This document shows, piece by piece, positions 1 through 8,927 of a stretch of DNA of 64,000 nucleotides. The stretch is from Bin34 sp965219935. Its GTDB lineage: Bacteria > Chloroflexota > Anaerolineae > Caldilineales > Caldilineaceae. The notes under the pieces were generated by a model, which worked only from the letters and a program-made list of their open reading frames with translations, was not told where the DNA came from and did not search any database. The DNA is taken from positions 124,001-188,000 of the forward strand of contig CBDCOU010000003.1 in the NCBI GenBank assembly GCA_965219935.1. The letters are read 5' to 3'. A program made the position numbers and the translations under genes. Position 1 is the first letter of the stretch. Each line of letters begins with the position of its first letter.

Positions 1-63
1 CAGTGAGCGAAAACGCTCCAGCACCTCGTGTGAGAGCGTGGGACGCTGTAGGCTGTGTGACAT
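1..63 (-). CDS. N-terminus of a gene running off the left edge
   Basis: An ATG at 63-61 opens a reading frame that continues to the window edge; 21 residues are visible, beginning MSHSLQRPTLSHEVLERF. An AGAGG ribosome-binding site lies 7 bases upstream in the leader, which supports a real start. The short alpha-helical start with a phenylalanine-arginine motif recalls phytanoyl-CoA dioxygenase-like proteins, which often accompany sulfatases, but too little is visible to assign a function. It is transcribed in the same direction as, and downstream of, the sulfatase at 138-1517. Confidence 0.5.
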   Translation of the reverse strand, partial: MSHSLQRPTLSHEVLERFRSL

Positions 64-137
64 AAATCGGCCTCTTGGTGAATTCGGAAACGTGACTGTT
101 TCGATGGGATCGGGAGTCCCGGCTGCTCCGCGATGCT

Positions 138-1517
138 TCAGCGGTGCCAGCCTCCTTCCAGGGAGCGGCTTTGAAGTTGGCCTCGCAGGTGGTTGACCAG
201 GTTCGGTTCGTGATCCGCAATGTTGTGACACTCTCCGGGATCCTCGACCAGGTCGTACAGTTCCGTTTGGCTGTTCCAATTGAGGATCAGTTTGTGCGTG
301 TCCGTGCGGAGCGAGGCGAAGCCCCGCAACTGCGACATGGCATTGTCGCGGTGCGGTGTGCCGGGATCCCTGACCGTTGGCATCAGGGACTTGGCATCCA
401 ATGAGTTGGCTTCCGAGCCCAGGTAGGGCACCCCTGCAAGTTCGCAGATGGTTGGGTTGATGTCCGACAGTTCCGCGAGGGTGTCGCGGGTCTCTCCGGT
501 CGGGATGCCGGGACCGGACAGGATCAGAGGCACGCGCAACGACGCCTCGTAGGCAACGCTCTTGGTGTACAGACTGTGGTCGCCCAGCATTTCGCCGTGA
601 TCCGAGGCAAAGATCACTATCGTGTTGTCCAGCATGCTCCGCTGTTCAAGGGTGTTTAACATCTCGCCGACCCAGTGATCGATCAGGGAGATGTTGGCGG
701 CATACTGACGGCGCGTCTGGAGGATTTCCTCATGGTTCATGTCCAGCCTGCGGTGTCGGACCCATGCAGGTTTGCCGTCCCCGTCGCTCTCGATGGGATC
801 CGGCATGTCCGCGGAGCGGTACTGCTCCGCCCATGAGGTGGGAGGGTCGAAGGGATCGTGCGGACCGACGAAGGAGACGAACATGTGCCAGGGGGCGTCC
901 TGGGGCGCGTCCTGGAGCCATTGGTTGGCTCGTTCCCCCACGTAGGTGTCCGAGTGAAGCTCTTCGGTCAGTACGGAGTCGTGGGATGCATCCTTGATCC
1001 AGCCGCGGTCATTGCGGCTCTGGTAGTCGTTGACGAATGCGTTGAACTGCCCTTTTTCCTGGAGCATGAAGCCGTACGGTCCTTGCGGTGTGTCGGAACG
1101 GCCCGCGTGCATCTTGCCTTCGATTTCGCAGGGGTCCGTGAAGCCCCATTGGTAGTTGCAGGCCCGGGTACCATGCCGCCCGTTGTATTCGGCCGGTTTG
1201 GCCAGGTCCAGCTTGCCGGCCGAAGCCACCTTGTAGCCGCGGTCCCTAAGGCGCTGGTAGTAGGTGGGGATGCGGAGCGGCAGATAGCTGTTGTTGTTCA
1301 CGGCACCCATGCGCCAGGGATGGAGGCCGGATGCGAGCGAGATGCGCGAAGGGGCACAGACCGGGGCATTCACGCAGCAGTGGGTGAACCGTGTGCCCTG
1401 CCGGGCGAGCTGATCGATATGTGGGGTGGAGACCAAAGGGGTGTCTAGGCCCAGGAAGTCATAACGATGCTGGTCGTCCATCACAAACAGGATGTTGGGG
1501 GAAGCAGGCATGTGCAT
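138..1517 (-). CDS. Sulfatase (formylglycine-dependent, alkaline phosphatase superfamily)
   Basis: A 459-residue arylsulfatase-type enzyme expected to hydrolyse sulfate esters. The N-terminal NILFVMDDQHR provides the metal-binding Asp pair. C54-A-P-S-R58 is the C-x-P-S-R sulfatase signature in which the Cys becomes formylglycine. A second metal-binding segment is seen in IVIFASDHGEMLGDH. The start could be the ATG at 1517 or the one two codons later at 1511; neither has a clear Shine-Dalgarno site. No signal peptide is visible, so the enzyme is probably cytoplasmic. Its natural substrate cannot be read from the sequence. Family assignment is firm, substrate unknown. Confidence 0.93.
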   Translation of the reverse strand: MHMPASPNILFVMDDQHRYDFLGLDTPLVSTPHIDQLARQGTRFTHCCVNAPVCAPSRISLASGLHPWRMGAVNNNSYLPLRIPTYYQRLRDRGYKVASAGKLDLAKPAEYNGRHGTRACNYQWGFTDPCEIEGKMHAGRSDTPQGPYGFMLQEKGQFNAFVNDYQSRNDRGWIKDASHDSVLTEELHSDTYVGERANQWLQDAPQDAPWHMFVSFVGPHDPFDPPTSWAEQYRSADMPDPIESDGDGKPAWVRHRRLDMNHEEILQTRRQYAANISLIDHWVGEMLNTLEQRSMLDNTIVIFASDHGEMLGDHSLYTKSVAYEASLRVPLILSGPGIPTGETRDTLAELSDINPTICELAGVPYLGSEANSLDAKSLMPTVRDPGTPHRDNAMSQLRGFASLRTDTHKLILNWNSQTELYDLVEDPGECHNIADHEPNLVNHLRGQLQSRSLEGGWHR

Positions 1518-1945
1518 TGGGTTCCAATGAACGGGGCGACCGGTAGGAGGATCGGTCCACCCGGGATTCTGGCAGGTGTGCCAACAAATCCGGCAAGCAG
1601 GATTGAACGAAATCCTCCTATCCAGGGTTGCTGCCGGGTGTCGGGCCGATGGAAGGAAGGGATAGCAGGCCCTCGTGGATCGGAGACTCAGATGGCTGGT
1701 ACTCGCAGTTGGAGGACTTGGGTTCGCGCAACCCTGAAGCGCGATGTTGCTACGATGTCAGACGTGGCGCACCCGGAACCGGAGGCTGCCCTGTGGACAG
1801 AGGGAGAGGGTCTGCTTGTCCAGGCTGTGGAATCTGGCATGGGTGTCTTCGATGCTCTTCCGACCGGAACGCATAGGCATCCTCATGTGAATCGGCTTCG
1901 TCACCCTTGGATGTCCGTACAACCGCATCCTGGAGTTCAAAGTTG
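1518..1945. other. Intergenic region between sulfatase and yigZ
   Basis: About 430 bases separate the divergently transcribed sulfatase and yigZ genes, so both promoters should lie here. Overlapping open frames have no recognisable protein features. I see no convincing promoter pair, RNA gene or repeat. Confidence 0.4.
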
Positions 1946-2566
1946 ATGTCTGACGGCTTCCCCATACCGGCCGCAATCGTCCAGTCTGAACAGGTCATCC
2001 TGCGGAGCCGGTTCATCAGTTCCCTGGCACCTGCACCCGATCCGGCTTCGGCCCGCGCCTTCATTGCAGAGATCAAGGAACTGTACGACGACGCCAGTCA
2101 CAACTGCTGGGCTTTTGTTGCGGGCGCGCCCGGCTCCACGGCCAGTGTGGGGTGTTCCGACGACGGCGAACCCGCCGGCACGGCGGGACAGCCGATGCTG
2201 AAGGTTCTCCTGCATTCCGGAGTTGGCGAGATTGTGGCCGTCGTCACACGGTACTTTGGCGGCACCAAGTTGGGACGCGGTGGATTGGTTCGCGCCTATT
2301 CAGGGGGTGTCCAGGCTGTCCTTGAGAACTTGGACACTGTCCGCAAGGTTGAGATGGTTCGGCTTGTCCTAACGCTGGAATACCCGATGCTGGACCGATA
2401 TCAGCGGTTCTCCACGCGTTTTGAAGCCCAGATTGAAGATACGGTTTACAGTGATCGGGTGCAGGTTTGGGCCGTACTTCCGGTGCATCGGCGCGAGGAA
2501 TTCGTGCGGTGGTTTACCGACCTGACCCATGGGCGGGGCGAAGTCCAGGATTGCCCCAGGGGCTGA
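1946..2566 (+). CDS. yigZ: YigZ/IMPACT family protein
   Basis: A 206-residue member of the YigZ (UPF0029, IMPACT N-terminal) family, a conserved cytosolic family linked to translation control in eukaryotes and of uncertain role in bacteria. The family core is clear: S-H-N-C-W-A-F, then DDGEPAGTAGQPML, then VTRYFGGTKLGRGGLVRAY. The C-terminal ferredoxin-like domain extends to the end. I chose the ATG at 1946 because the protein similarity begins there; an in-frame ATG at 1907 adds 13 unlike residues. The last 140 bases of this gene recur in damaged form at 6021-6159, beyond the next two genes, suggesting that an element inserted at this 3' end. Confidence 0.92.
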   Translation: MSDGFPIPAAIVQSEQVILRSRFISSLAPAPDPASARAFIAEIKELYDDASHNCWAFVAGAPGSTASVGCSDDGEPAGTAGQPMLKVLLHSGVGEIVAVVTRYFGGTKLGRGGLVRAYSGGVQAVLENLDTVRKVEMVRLVLTLEYPMLDRYQRFSTRFEAQIEDTVYSDRVQVWAVLPVHRREEFVRWFTDLTHGRGEVQDCPRG

Positions 2567-2899
2567 TGCCGAAAGTGACGCGAGAAGCATTTCCAGACAA
2601 TTCCAATCCGTCGCGCATGCAGCTTGGGCACCAAGGCGTGGCTAGGCGATCATTGCGGAAGTGGCAGACTCAATCCCGTCCTGCATCAAAGTGGCTTCTT
2701 CACCAGCTGGATGAGGATGTCGCTGCCGCCTCCAGCAAACGAACCGGGCATTGATGGAGGAACTTGGCACCGCAGGGATGGCTTTGCCGTCAAACGTGGA
2801 GTGATTCCTGACAGGACGCCTGCCACAGGGACATTGCTGCCAACGGTGCCCGGACTACGCTGTACAATGCACCCCGTAATGGTGGCATCGGAACCAACC
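2567..2899. other. Gap between yigZ and the AAA-ATPase gene
   Basis: About 330 bases with no gene that I can support. It holds a likely -10 element near its right end (2863-2868). It would mark the left junction of the island proposed between the two yigZ 3' ends. No integrase, repeat or RNA gene is seen. Confidence 0.4.
2863..2868 (+). promoter_or_regulatory. -10 element TACAAT for the AAA-ATPase gene
   Basis: TACAAT matches the sigma-70 -10 consensus in five of six positions and lies 32 bases before the chosen ATG at 2900. No good -35 box stands 16-18 bases upstream. The same TACAAT occurs upstream of the genes starting at 5882 and 46821. Confidence 0.45.
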
Positions 2900-4726
2900 A
2901 TGTGCGACTATCCCCCGTTGCACCCCGGCTTGGCGGACTTCCCCCGGATTCGCAGTTACCAAGGGTTGTACGTCGACAAGACGGTCTGCTTCCGGGATTT
3001 GCTGGCTACGGTGCCGACGCCCGTGCCCGGCGCCGTGCCCGAGTTGTCCAACACGCACCAGTTTCTGGTGCGCCCGCGCCGCTTCGGCAAGAGCCTGCTG
3101 CTGTCCACACTGGAGGCTTGGTTCCAGGGGATCCCGCCGGAGCGCAGAGTCCATCTGGATCCCAATGCCCCCCCAGTTTCCGGACGACACGAGGGTTGGA
3201 CCAGCCCCGACTGGTTGTGGACCGGCTTGGACGGCGACGACTGGCACGGCACCCACGGCTGGCGGCCGGTCGTAAGGCTGGACATGTCCCGGCGCACGCC
3301 GCCCGACCCCGCAGGCATGCATCATTACCTGCAACGCCAGATGATGCACCAGGTGAACCTGTGGGCACGCCGCGGCGTGCCCTGGAACGGAGACTGGGAA
3401 CGCCCTCTGCCAGACGACCAACCCGGCGACATCCTGACGGTCCTGCTGGAGACCCTCGGTGAATTTTATGGAGCAGCCCCCGTGGTATTGGTGGACGAGT
3501 ACGATGCGCCCGTTACGCACTATCTGGGCCGCAACCTCGACCTCGCGCCCGCGCTGGATGCGCTGCGGGAACTCTACCGCGTGCTGAAAGACGACGCGGG
3601 CCTGCTCTACGGCGTGCTGGTCACCGGTATCACGCGCCTGGCCAAGCCGCACCTGTTCTCGGTCGCCAACAACTTCACAGACATATCCGACGATCCAGCC
3701 ATGTCCGCCCTGTGCGGCTTTACCGCAGACGAGGTCGAAGTGTGCCTGCGGGATCATCGGCAGGCCCTGCGGGAACGGGAAACCGGCTTCGACGAAGCGT
3801 CGGTGCTGGACGCATGGCGAGACATGTACAACGGCTATCGGTTCGCCCTGAATGCCGATGCCGAGCGCATCTACAATCCCTACACGCTGATCCACGGGCT
3901 GGAGCGCACGCTACGGGTCCCGGCTGTGCGGGCATTGGCCGCGGAGGGCCTGTGGCCCTCGGCCTGGAGCGAAACCGCGCACCCCGCCCTCGCGGTGCGC
4001 CTGGCTGCCGACACGCACCAGCCCCTGCCGCCCGGCGTGCGGGAGGGCGGGTGGCCGCAGCCCGCAGGCGGCTTGGACAGTCTGCAACGACCCGACTTCG
4101 GGCGCCTCATGCAGGATGCGGGCTATTACACATGGCACGGCGGAGGGGACGGGGCCGAACCGTTCCTGGACTTCCCCAACCGCGAAGTGGCGAATTCATG
4201 GCTCCACGACATCATGGATCTGTGGGATGAGCGGGACCGCCCTCGTGCTGCGGACCTGCTCGATGACGTGCACGACCGTTTGCATGCGGGCGATGTGGAC
4301 GGCTTCGTCCGCCGCTTGGAGACCTTCTACAGCGGCTTCGCCTACCACAACATGGACAGCGAGGCCTGTTACCGGGCCGTCCTGCAAACCCTGTGCCGCC
4401 TGGTTGCCGAAGATGTGCAGGAGGAGAAGGCGACCTGGGGTGGACGCTCAGACCTCGAGGTGGCGGTCGGCGGGCACATCTATGTCATGGAGGTCAAGCA
4501 CGGTGGCAGTGCCGCCTCCGCCCTGCGCCAAATCCGGGACCGTCCCTATGGACGCGAACACCTGCCCGACAACCGTCGCGCCCTGGCCGTGGGTCTGGCC
4601 TTCCGCAAGGATGACAGCAACGGCGTGCATCTGGAATGCCAACACCAATCCCTGCGCGAGTTGTTGATTCAGTCAACGTGTCCAACGTCAACAGTGACAC
4701 GACCACAATCTGGATGCCGATCCTAA
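2900..4726 (+). CDS. AAA-ATPase-like protein with C-terminal PD-(D/E)XK nuclease domain
   Basis: A 608-residue protein of the AAA-ATPase_like (DUF1703) plus PDDEXK_9 architecture, a widespread accessory family without a proven biochemical role. The N-terminal Y-V-D-K-T motif and the Walker A-like RPRRFGKS (residues 58-65) are typical of the family; Walker B is V-D-E-Y-D at 198-202. The C-terminal nuclease fold shows D518, E531 and K533 in DLEV...YVMEVKHG. The ATG at 2900 was chosen because family similarity starts there; ATG 2879 is possible, and the frame stays open to 2624 without similarity. It stands alone between yigZ and the MNT-HEPN gene, and may belong to an inserted island. Nuclease activity is inferred from the motifs. 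Confidence 0.85.
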   Translation: MCDYPPLHPGLADFPRIRSYQGLYVDKTVCFRDLLATVPTPVPGAVPELSNTHQFLVRPRRFGKSLLLSTLEAWFQGIPPERRVHLDPNAPPVSGRHEGWTSPDWLWTGLDGDDWHGTHGWRPVVRLDMSRRTPPDPAGMHHYLQRQMMHQVNLWARRGVPWNGDWERPLPDDQPGDILTVLLETLGEFYGAAPVVLVDEYDAPVTHYLGRNLDLAPALDALRELYRVLKDDAGLLYGVLVTGITRLAKPHLFSVANNFTDISDDPAMSALCGFTADEVEVCLRDHRQALRERETGFDEASVLDAWRDMYNGYRFALNADAERIYNPYTLIHGLERTLRVPAVRALAAEGLWPSAWSETAHPALAVRLAADTHQPLPPGVREGGWPQPAGGLDSLQRPDFGRLMQDAGYYTWHGGGDGAEPFLDFPNREVANSWLHDIMDLWDERDRPRAADLLDDVHDRLHAGDVDGFVRRLETFYSGFAYHNMDSEACYRAVLQTLCRLVAEDVQEEKATWGGRSDLEVAVGGHIYVMEVKHGGSAASALRQIRDRPYGREHLPDNRRALAVGLAFRKDDSNGVHLECQHQSLRELLIQSTCPTSTVTRPQSGCRS

Positions 4727-4808
4727 GCGTGCGAGGAATTGCCGATGAATGCCGCCTGACATATGGCTGCCAAGTGCCCTTCGGCAGCAGTGCTGCGCGC
4801 GGAGGTGG

Positions 4809-5882
4809 TTACTGATTGGTGCGCGTCTCTCGGTTGCGTGTCTTGACAAAGAGATTTCGCCAGGCATCGGGCTCTGTCCGCACGGCCGCGACGATCTCCA
4901 TCGCATTGGCAGGTGTACCGCTCCGCAGCCAATTCATTTCAATGTCGTCCAAGCGTGCGGCCGTCAGTCTGCCGGCCAATAGCAGGCGCATGGCCGTAAT
5001 TTGTGGATAGCGGTCAAGCGGCAACGTGGCCCATCCGCCGAGGGCATCGTTGTTGTTCAACCACTGTTCGTAGCCAACCTCGTGCGGTTGTTTGCCCATC
5101 ACCGCGAGAATGTGGTCGCCGTGGTTGGCGCATACTCGCTGTACAGAAGCGATCGGCTGCTCGGCACTGGTTTTCGGCCAGGGTGGATTGCTACCCGCGT
5201 ACGGACCCGCAACGCGGAATTTGGTCAGTTCGTCCCGCCGGTTCTCGGTGATCTCCTGCTCCAGCGAAGCCTTGATTGGGCCGGGCAGCCTTTTGATGTT
5301 GTCCTCCAGTTTGTGTTCATAGACGAAATCGATCCCTTCCGCGAACAGTAGGGCCTTTACCACCTTCTCCAACGCACCGTGCGCGTAGTGCAGGGGCGAT
5401 CGCGTCTGTGTGCCCGACCCCAAGGCCTTGATCGCTTCAGCGAGATCCGCACTGCAGCTTTGCAACCAATGCTGGACACCCGGCCAGGGGTTTGTCTGTG
5501 CCATGCATAGTAGTGGTTCTCCGTTGGGCTTGAGGCCATGTCGCTGTATCTGCCCGGCGATATGGGGCAGCGACGTGCGCAGTTCATCAAACTCGGCGCG
5601 CGCAAAGTGGAACAGCTGCGTGGAGGGCTGATTCGCATACCGTTGCTCCTGGGCGCAAACTTGCGCCAACAGTTCTTCGGCTTCATCGGGATCGCCGCCA
5701 ATCACGGCCAAATCGATGTCCGAGCCGGGCCGCCAGTCGCCGCGGGCGCGTGATCCAAACAGCAGCACGTCGGCTTCGGGGAGACGCTGTTGCAACGCGC
5801 CGGCCAGCGCCAGGGCGCGCGGATCCGCGTCGCCTTGACCTTGTGTCAGGTCTGCGGCGAATCGCTCCAAGGCAGCGGCCAT
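4809..5882 (-). CDS. Single-chain MNT nucleotidyltransferase-HEPN protein
   Basis: A 357-residue protein joining two domains usually encoded by separate toxin-antitoxin genes. Near residue 43 is the minimal nucleotidyltransferase motif GSRARGDWRPGSDIDLAV with metal-binding D55 and D57. From about residue 165 a HEPN-type helical bundle follows (LHYAHGALEKVVKALLFAEG). About 110 further C-terminal residues are not recognised. A -10-like TACAAT at 5932-5937 lies inside the longer frame that begins with GTG at 5942, so I favour the ATG at 5882. It converges on the AAA-ATPase gene with about 80 bases between. An adenylyltransferase regulating its own HEPN domain is plausible, but function is inferred. 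Confidence 0.75.
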   Translation of the reverse strand: MAAALERFAADLTQGQGDADPRALALAGALQQRLPEADVLLFGSRARGDWRPGSDIDLAVIGGDPDEAEELLAQVCAQEQRYANQPSTQLFHFARAEFDELRTSLPHIAGQIQRHGLKPNGEPLLCMAQTNPWPGVQHWLQSCSADLAEAIKALGSGTQTRSPLHYAHGALEKVVKALLFAEGIDFVYEHKLEDNIKRLPGPIKASLEQEITENRRDELTKFRVAGPYAGSNPPWPKTSAEQPIASVQRVCANHGDHILAVMGKQPHEVGYEQWLNNNDALGGWATLPLDRYPQITAMRLLLAGRLTAARLDDIEMNWLRSGTPANAMEIVAAVRTEPDAWRNLFVKTRNRETRTNQ

Positions 5883-5931
5883 ATTGCGGTTTCTTACGTT
5901 CGCAGGGAGGGGATACCGACCAATGGGGGGA

Positions 5932-5937
5932 TTGTAC
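5932..5937 (-). promoter_or_regulatory. -10 element TACAAT for the MNT-HEPN gene
   Basis: On the minus strand TACAAT lies 50 bases before the ATG at 5882. It sits inside the GTG-started longer version of the frame, which argues that the longer version is not used. No clear -35 box is visible. Confidence 0.4.
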
Positions 5938-6020
5938 GCCACGATCTGCGGCCCATGGCTCGGAGGTTTCCAGCCTGATCGGTGCCTGGGAAGGAAGTCC
6001 TCGGCATCTGACCCTGCGGA

Positions 6021-6159
6021 GCTCAGGTCAAGGACACGGTCTTCAGCGATTGGGTGCAGGTTTGGGGGTACTGCCGGCTATCGGCGCGGTGAATTCACAC
6101 AGTGGTTCCGGGACCTGACCTTCGGACAGGGCGAAGTCCAGGACCTCCCCCTGGAGTAG
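6021..6159 (+). pseudogene. yigZ: Frameshifted remnant of a yigZ 3' end
   Basis: This stretch aligns with the last 141 bases of the intact yigZ (2426-2566) with many substitutions and a net two-base deletion around 6066-6090 that breaks the frame. Before the break it reads KDTVFSDWVQVWG (intact copy: EDTVYSDRVQVWA). After it, it reads RRGEFTQWFRDLTFGQGEVQ and ends in a stop at 6157-6159 (intact copy: RREEFVRWFTDLTHGRGEVQ). Nothing of the yigZ N-terminus is present. The two genes at 2900-5882 lie exactly between the two 3' ends, as expected if an element replaced the 3' end of the gene and displaced the original. The rest of the 5883-6411 gap shows nothing else. Confidence 0.8.
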
Positions 6160-6411
6160 TCCCGGAACCAGCCGCAAAACAACCCGTTCCAACACCAACT
6201 ACATCCGTTGCAGTCGCAACGTGGTGGCATGTCATGATCCATGGCCGATGCGCTTCCCGGGATGGCCTGTCGGGGAGCATGCATCCATGTGCCGTTGCCG
6301 CGCACCCAGTCTTGTTTCAGCCCGTTGCAACGTCGATCTGCTGCCTGGTGCGTAGCCGTTGGAACTTTCTGCCGGTTAGTAGGAGGGGTTCAGGAGCGGC
6401 CTGCTCGGATT

Positions 6412-7413
6412 TCATCGCGAGTCGTGGGGACGGACCGGTAGGGGAAAGAGGAGCCTGATGTCGACGTTGTGGGTTTGCAGAACATCCTGCACCATGCGGC
6501 GCACCAGTTCGAATCGTTGCTCGGAAACAGAAGGCGCCAATCGCCGCCAGCGATCCCGATGTTCCGCGAATGCCAGCAGGTTGTCCAGATTGCAGATCAG
6601 TTGAGGCGACGACTGCCCATTGAGCTCAATGGCCAACCCGTAACGGCGGGTCTTGACAGTGATCTCGGTGATGCCCTTCTCCCTAATGTTGGCAACCGTT
6701 GTCGGAGGCAGCTTAACCTCCACATCGGGAGGCAGTGCCGCACGCATTACCTTGAAGATGAAGCTGCCCGAAGTTACCTTGCCCAATGCGGTGGTCGACA
6801 CGGGGATTGTTTCGATGCCCCTGACCTGCGCGCGGGCATCGCCGTCCCCTATGTCGGAACTGCCAAGAATCTCAAGGGAATCCTCGTCGGCCTTGGGAAT
6901 GGCAGACCTGTATGAAGGCACGGGAAACTCGAAGGTCACTTCCGCCCCGACAACCTCCAAGACGGGCAGGAGCGTTTTGGCCAAATTCGACAAAGTCTGT
7001 CCCCTGTCACCCATGAAGATGGTCAGGGCGGTCAACAGGGTTCGCAGTTCGTCATGGTCGTCGTAGCGAAAGTCCAGAATGAGCATCCCGTTGGCCAGTA
7101 CCGCCATGCCGGCATCGTGGTAGTCAAGATGGATGTGCTGAACATCTGCGTCGGTGAACCTGGCCACAATGTCGGGGTCCAGGGAGACCTGGTCCATACC
7201 GGGTATCCAGGACAAGGGGATTTTGGCAACGGATACCGAGCCGTCTTCCCGGATTCGGACAGTTAGGTCGGGCATGCCAAGGAATCCTTGTCTTGCCGGA
7301 ATACCGAGAGAAGGTTGGCCCCATGCGGGCACTGCGGTGGACAGAAGAAGCGCTAATGCCAGCATGATCGTTATGGCCAACTGACAGAGCGGTTGTTGGA
7401 TGGTTTGCCTCAT
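6412..7413 (-). CDS. Exported protein of unknown function
   Basis: A 333-residue protein I cannot assign to a family. Its N-terminus is a signal peptide: a short polar start, the hydrophobic run ITIMLALALLLSTAVPA, and a likely cleavage after A-W-G. The mature part is mixed alpha/beta without cysteines or repeats that I can recognise. The ATG at 7413 was chosen; a TTG nine codons earlier at 7440 directly follows the stop of the upstream gene. It lies 27 bases downstream of the secreted protein at 7441-8805, so the two are probably co-transcribed and may act together at the cell surface. Confidence 0.7.
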   Translation of the reverse strand: MRQTIQQPLCQLAITIMLALALLLSTAVPAWGQPSLGIPARQGFLGMPDLTVRIREDGSVSVAKIPLSWIPGMDQVSLDPDIVARFTDADVQHIHLDYHDAGMAVLANGMLILDFRYDDHDELRTLLTALTIFMGDRGQTLSNLAKTLLPVLEVVGAEVTFEFPVPSYRSAIPKADEDSLEILGSSDIGDGDARAQVRGIETIPVSTTALGKVTSGSFIFKVMRAALPPDVEVKLPPTTVANIREKGITEITVKTRRYGLAIELNGQSSPQLICNLDNLLAFAEHRDRWRRLAPSVSEQRFELVRRMVQDVLQTHNVDIRLLFPLPVRPHDSR

Positions 7414-7440
7414 GGTTGTTGGAAGGACGGAAAATGGCAA

Positions 7441-8805
7441 CTATTCCAACCTCGTCCAGTCGTCACAGAATTCCGAATGGAATCCCGCAGCCGTGGCAGG
7501 AATTTCCACCACCACGGTAGTGCCTTGGTCCTGTCCCCAGACAGAAGATGAGCCTGCCATCGCCGTGTAGGCTTCAGCCCACAGGAAGTCATTCAGAATC
7601 ATCCATTTGCACTGGCCGTCTTCACGGGTCGAAATTGCAGTCCGACTCACACCGTTGTGCCGGGAGCGCCACAGACCTGGCTCCATGTCGGTCCCTATTC
7701 GGCGCGTGCCATTGGCCGAGATCGGCAGTGCGCTGTCCTCCAGGCGTGTCCACGCTCCGCAATTCTCGGTGGCCAAGCCGCGGACCTCGCCGCCAAGCCG
7801 GACAATGACACTTGCATATGCCTGTTGCCGGCCTCCGATCACATCTTGGTCCCGCCCCCCGAATCCACTAAGAAGACGGAAATCACATGGCTCACCATAG
7901 TATTGGGGGCCTTCTGGCGTTGCTTGCAGGGGCAGGAATTCCCTGGTCGAACGATAAAGGCCGGGGGCCATATCGTGTCCCACAATCCATGTGCCGTCTC
8001 CCGGCACATAGGCCGGCAATTCCGGAAGGGGTTGATCAAGCAAAGGCGGATTGACAACAGTCGCGAAGGCTCCTTGGGGCCAGGACACCATTAGGGGTTC
8101 CTCTGGGAAATCCGAAGGTGTCATGACACACAGTTCGGTTCCTGCCGGGAGTTTCACAGGTTGCTCGGAAAAATCCACGGCGTCCAGTTCTGCACCGGCC
8201 CAAGCGATGCGGCTGTGGACCGCCAAGTCCGCCGAGTCCTCGCCCATCCCCTCAAGCACCGACTTCATGACGGATCCTGCAAAGGGACACAGGTATCGAA
8301 ACACCCGGTGTTGATCCTCAAAGGAGGGCACAGGAGGTCTGGGCATTATCTCAATCGGCGGGGAGATGCCTATGCCGAATTTCCCTGTGGCAAAGGAAAC
8401 GATCAAATAGATTTTGGGAGTCAGGCTGCCGGACAAGCCAAGGACTTCCTCGGGTGGCAAAGTCACAGCACAGAGTTCTTCGCCCTCGTCCACGGGCGTA
8501 TCGGAAATGAAAGTTGGAAGATCATCTTCGAAAAAGCTTTCATTAATCCCGATCAGGGCGAACGGCAGAGTTGCCTTGGCCAAGGCCGAATTCATGTCTG
8601 CGCCGCTTGTCTCGACCAAAATGGGTCCCATCCGAATGCAGGCATATCGCATTACGGATCGAATAAGCTCATCGGAAGGGCCTTCGGATTGGTTGAACTT
8701 CGGAAAGGCCCAAGCAGTATCCGCTGGCAGAAGCAGGAGACACAGCAACAGGAGGCACTGGACCGACCACCGCAACCGGTGCCGACGAGAACCGACATTC
8801 ATCAT
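7441..8805 (-). CDS. Secreted protein with two C-terminal PGLYRS-type repeats
   Basis: A 454-residue exported protein. The signal peptide (CLLLLCLLLLPADTAWA) is followed by about 230 residues of unknown fold. Two repeats of roughly 80 residues follow: WIVGHDMAPGLYRS... ending in NCGAWTRLE, and RRIGTDMEPGLWRS... ending in FCDDWTRLE at the C-terminus. Each repeat carries a Cys pair, suggesting a small disulfide-bonded surface domain like those seen repeated in actinobacterial and chloroflexal exported proteins. The ATG at 8805 has AAGGA about 9 bases upstream, so I prefer it to the frame start at 8850. It is the first gene of a pair with the exported protein downstream. Function unknown. Confidence 0.75.
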   Translation of the reverse strand: MMNVGSRRHRLRWSVQCLLLLCLLLLPADTAWAFPKFNQSEGPSDELIRSVMRYACIRMGPILVETSGADMNSALAKATLPFALIGINESFFEDDLPTFISDTPVDEGEELCAVTLPPEEVLGLSGSLTPKIYLIVSFATGKFGIGISPPIEIMPRPPVPSFEDQHRVFRYLCPFAGSVMKSVLEGMGEDSADLAVHSRIAWAGAELDAVDFSEQPVKLPAGTELCVMTPSDFPEEPLMVSWPQGAFATVVNPPLLDQPLPELPAYVPGDGTWIVGHDMAPGLYRSTREFLPLQATPEGPQYYGEPCDFRLLSGFGGRDQDVIGGRQQAYASVIVRLGGEVRGLATENCGAWTRLEDSALPISANGTRRIGTDMEPGLWRSRHNGVSRTAISTREDGQCKWMILNDFLWAEAYTAMAGSSSVWGQDQGTTVVVEIPATAAGFHSEFCDDWTRLE

Positions 8806-8927
8806 GGACTTTCCTTGAGGAATTGAAACGAATGCCTGCAGGCACTCCATACGGTGGCAATCCTACTATGGCTCACGGGAACAACTTGTCCATGCCTGAA
8901 CCGTTGCCTTTCCGCCAACATTTTTGC

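Noticed and set aside
5884..6159. A 91-residue plus-strand gene ending like YigZ
   Set aside because: Only its last 25 or so residues are yigZ-derived and the homologous part upstream is in another frame; it is a remnant.
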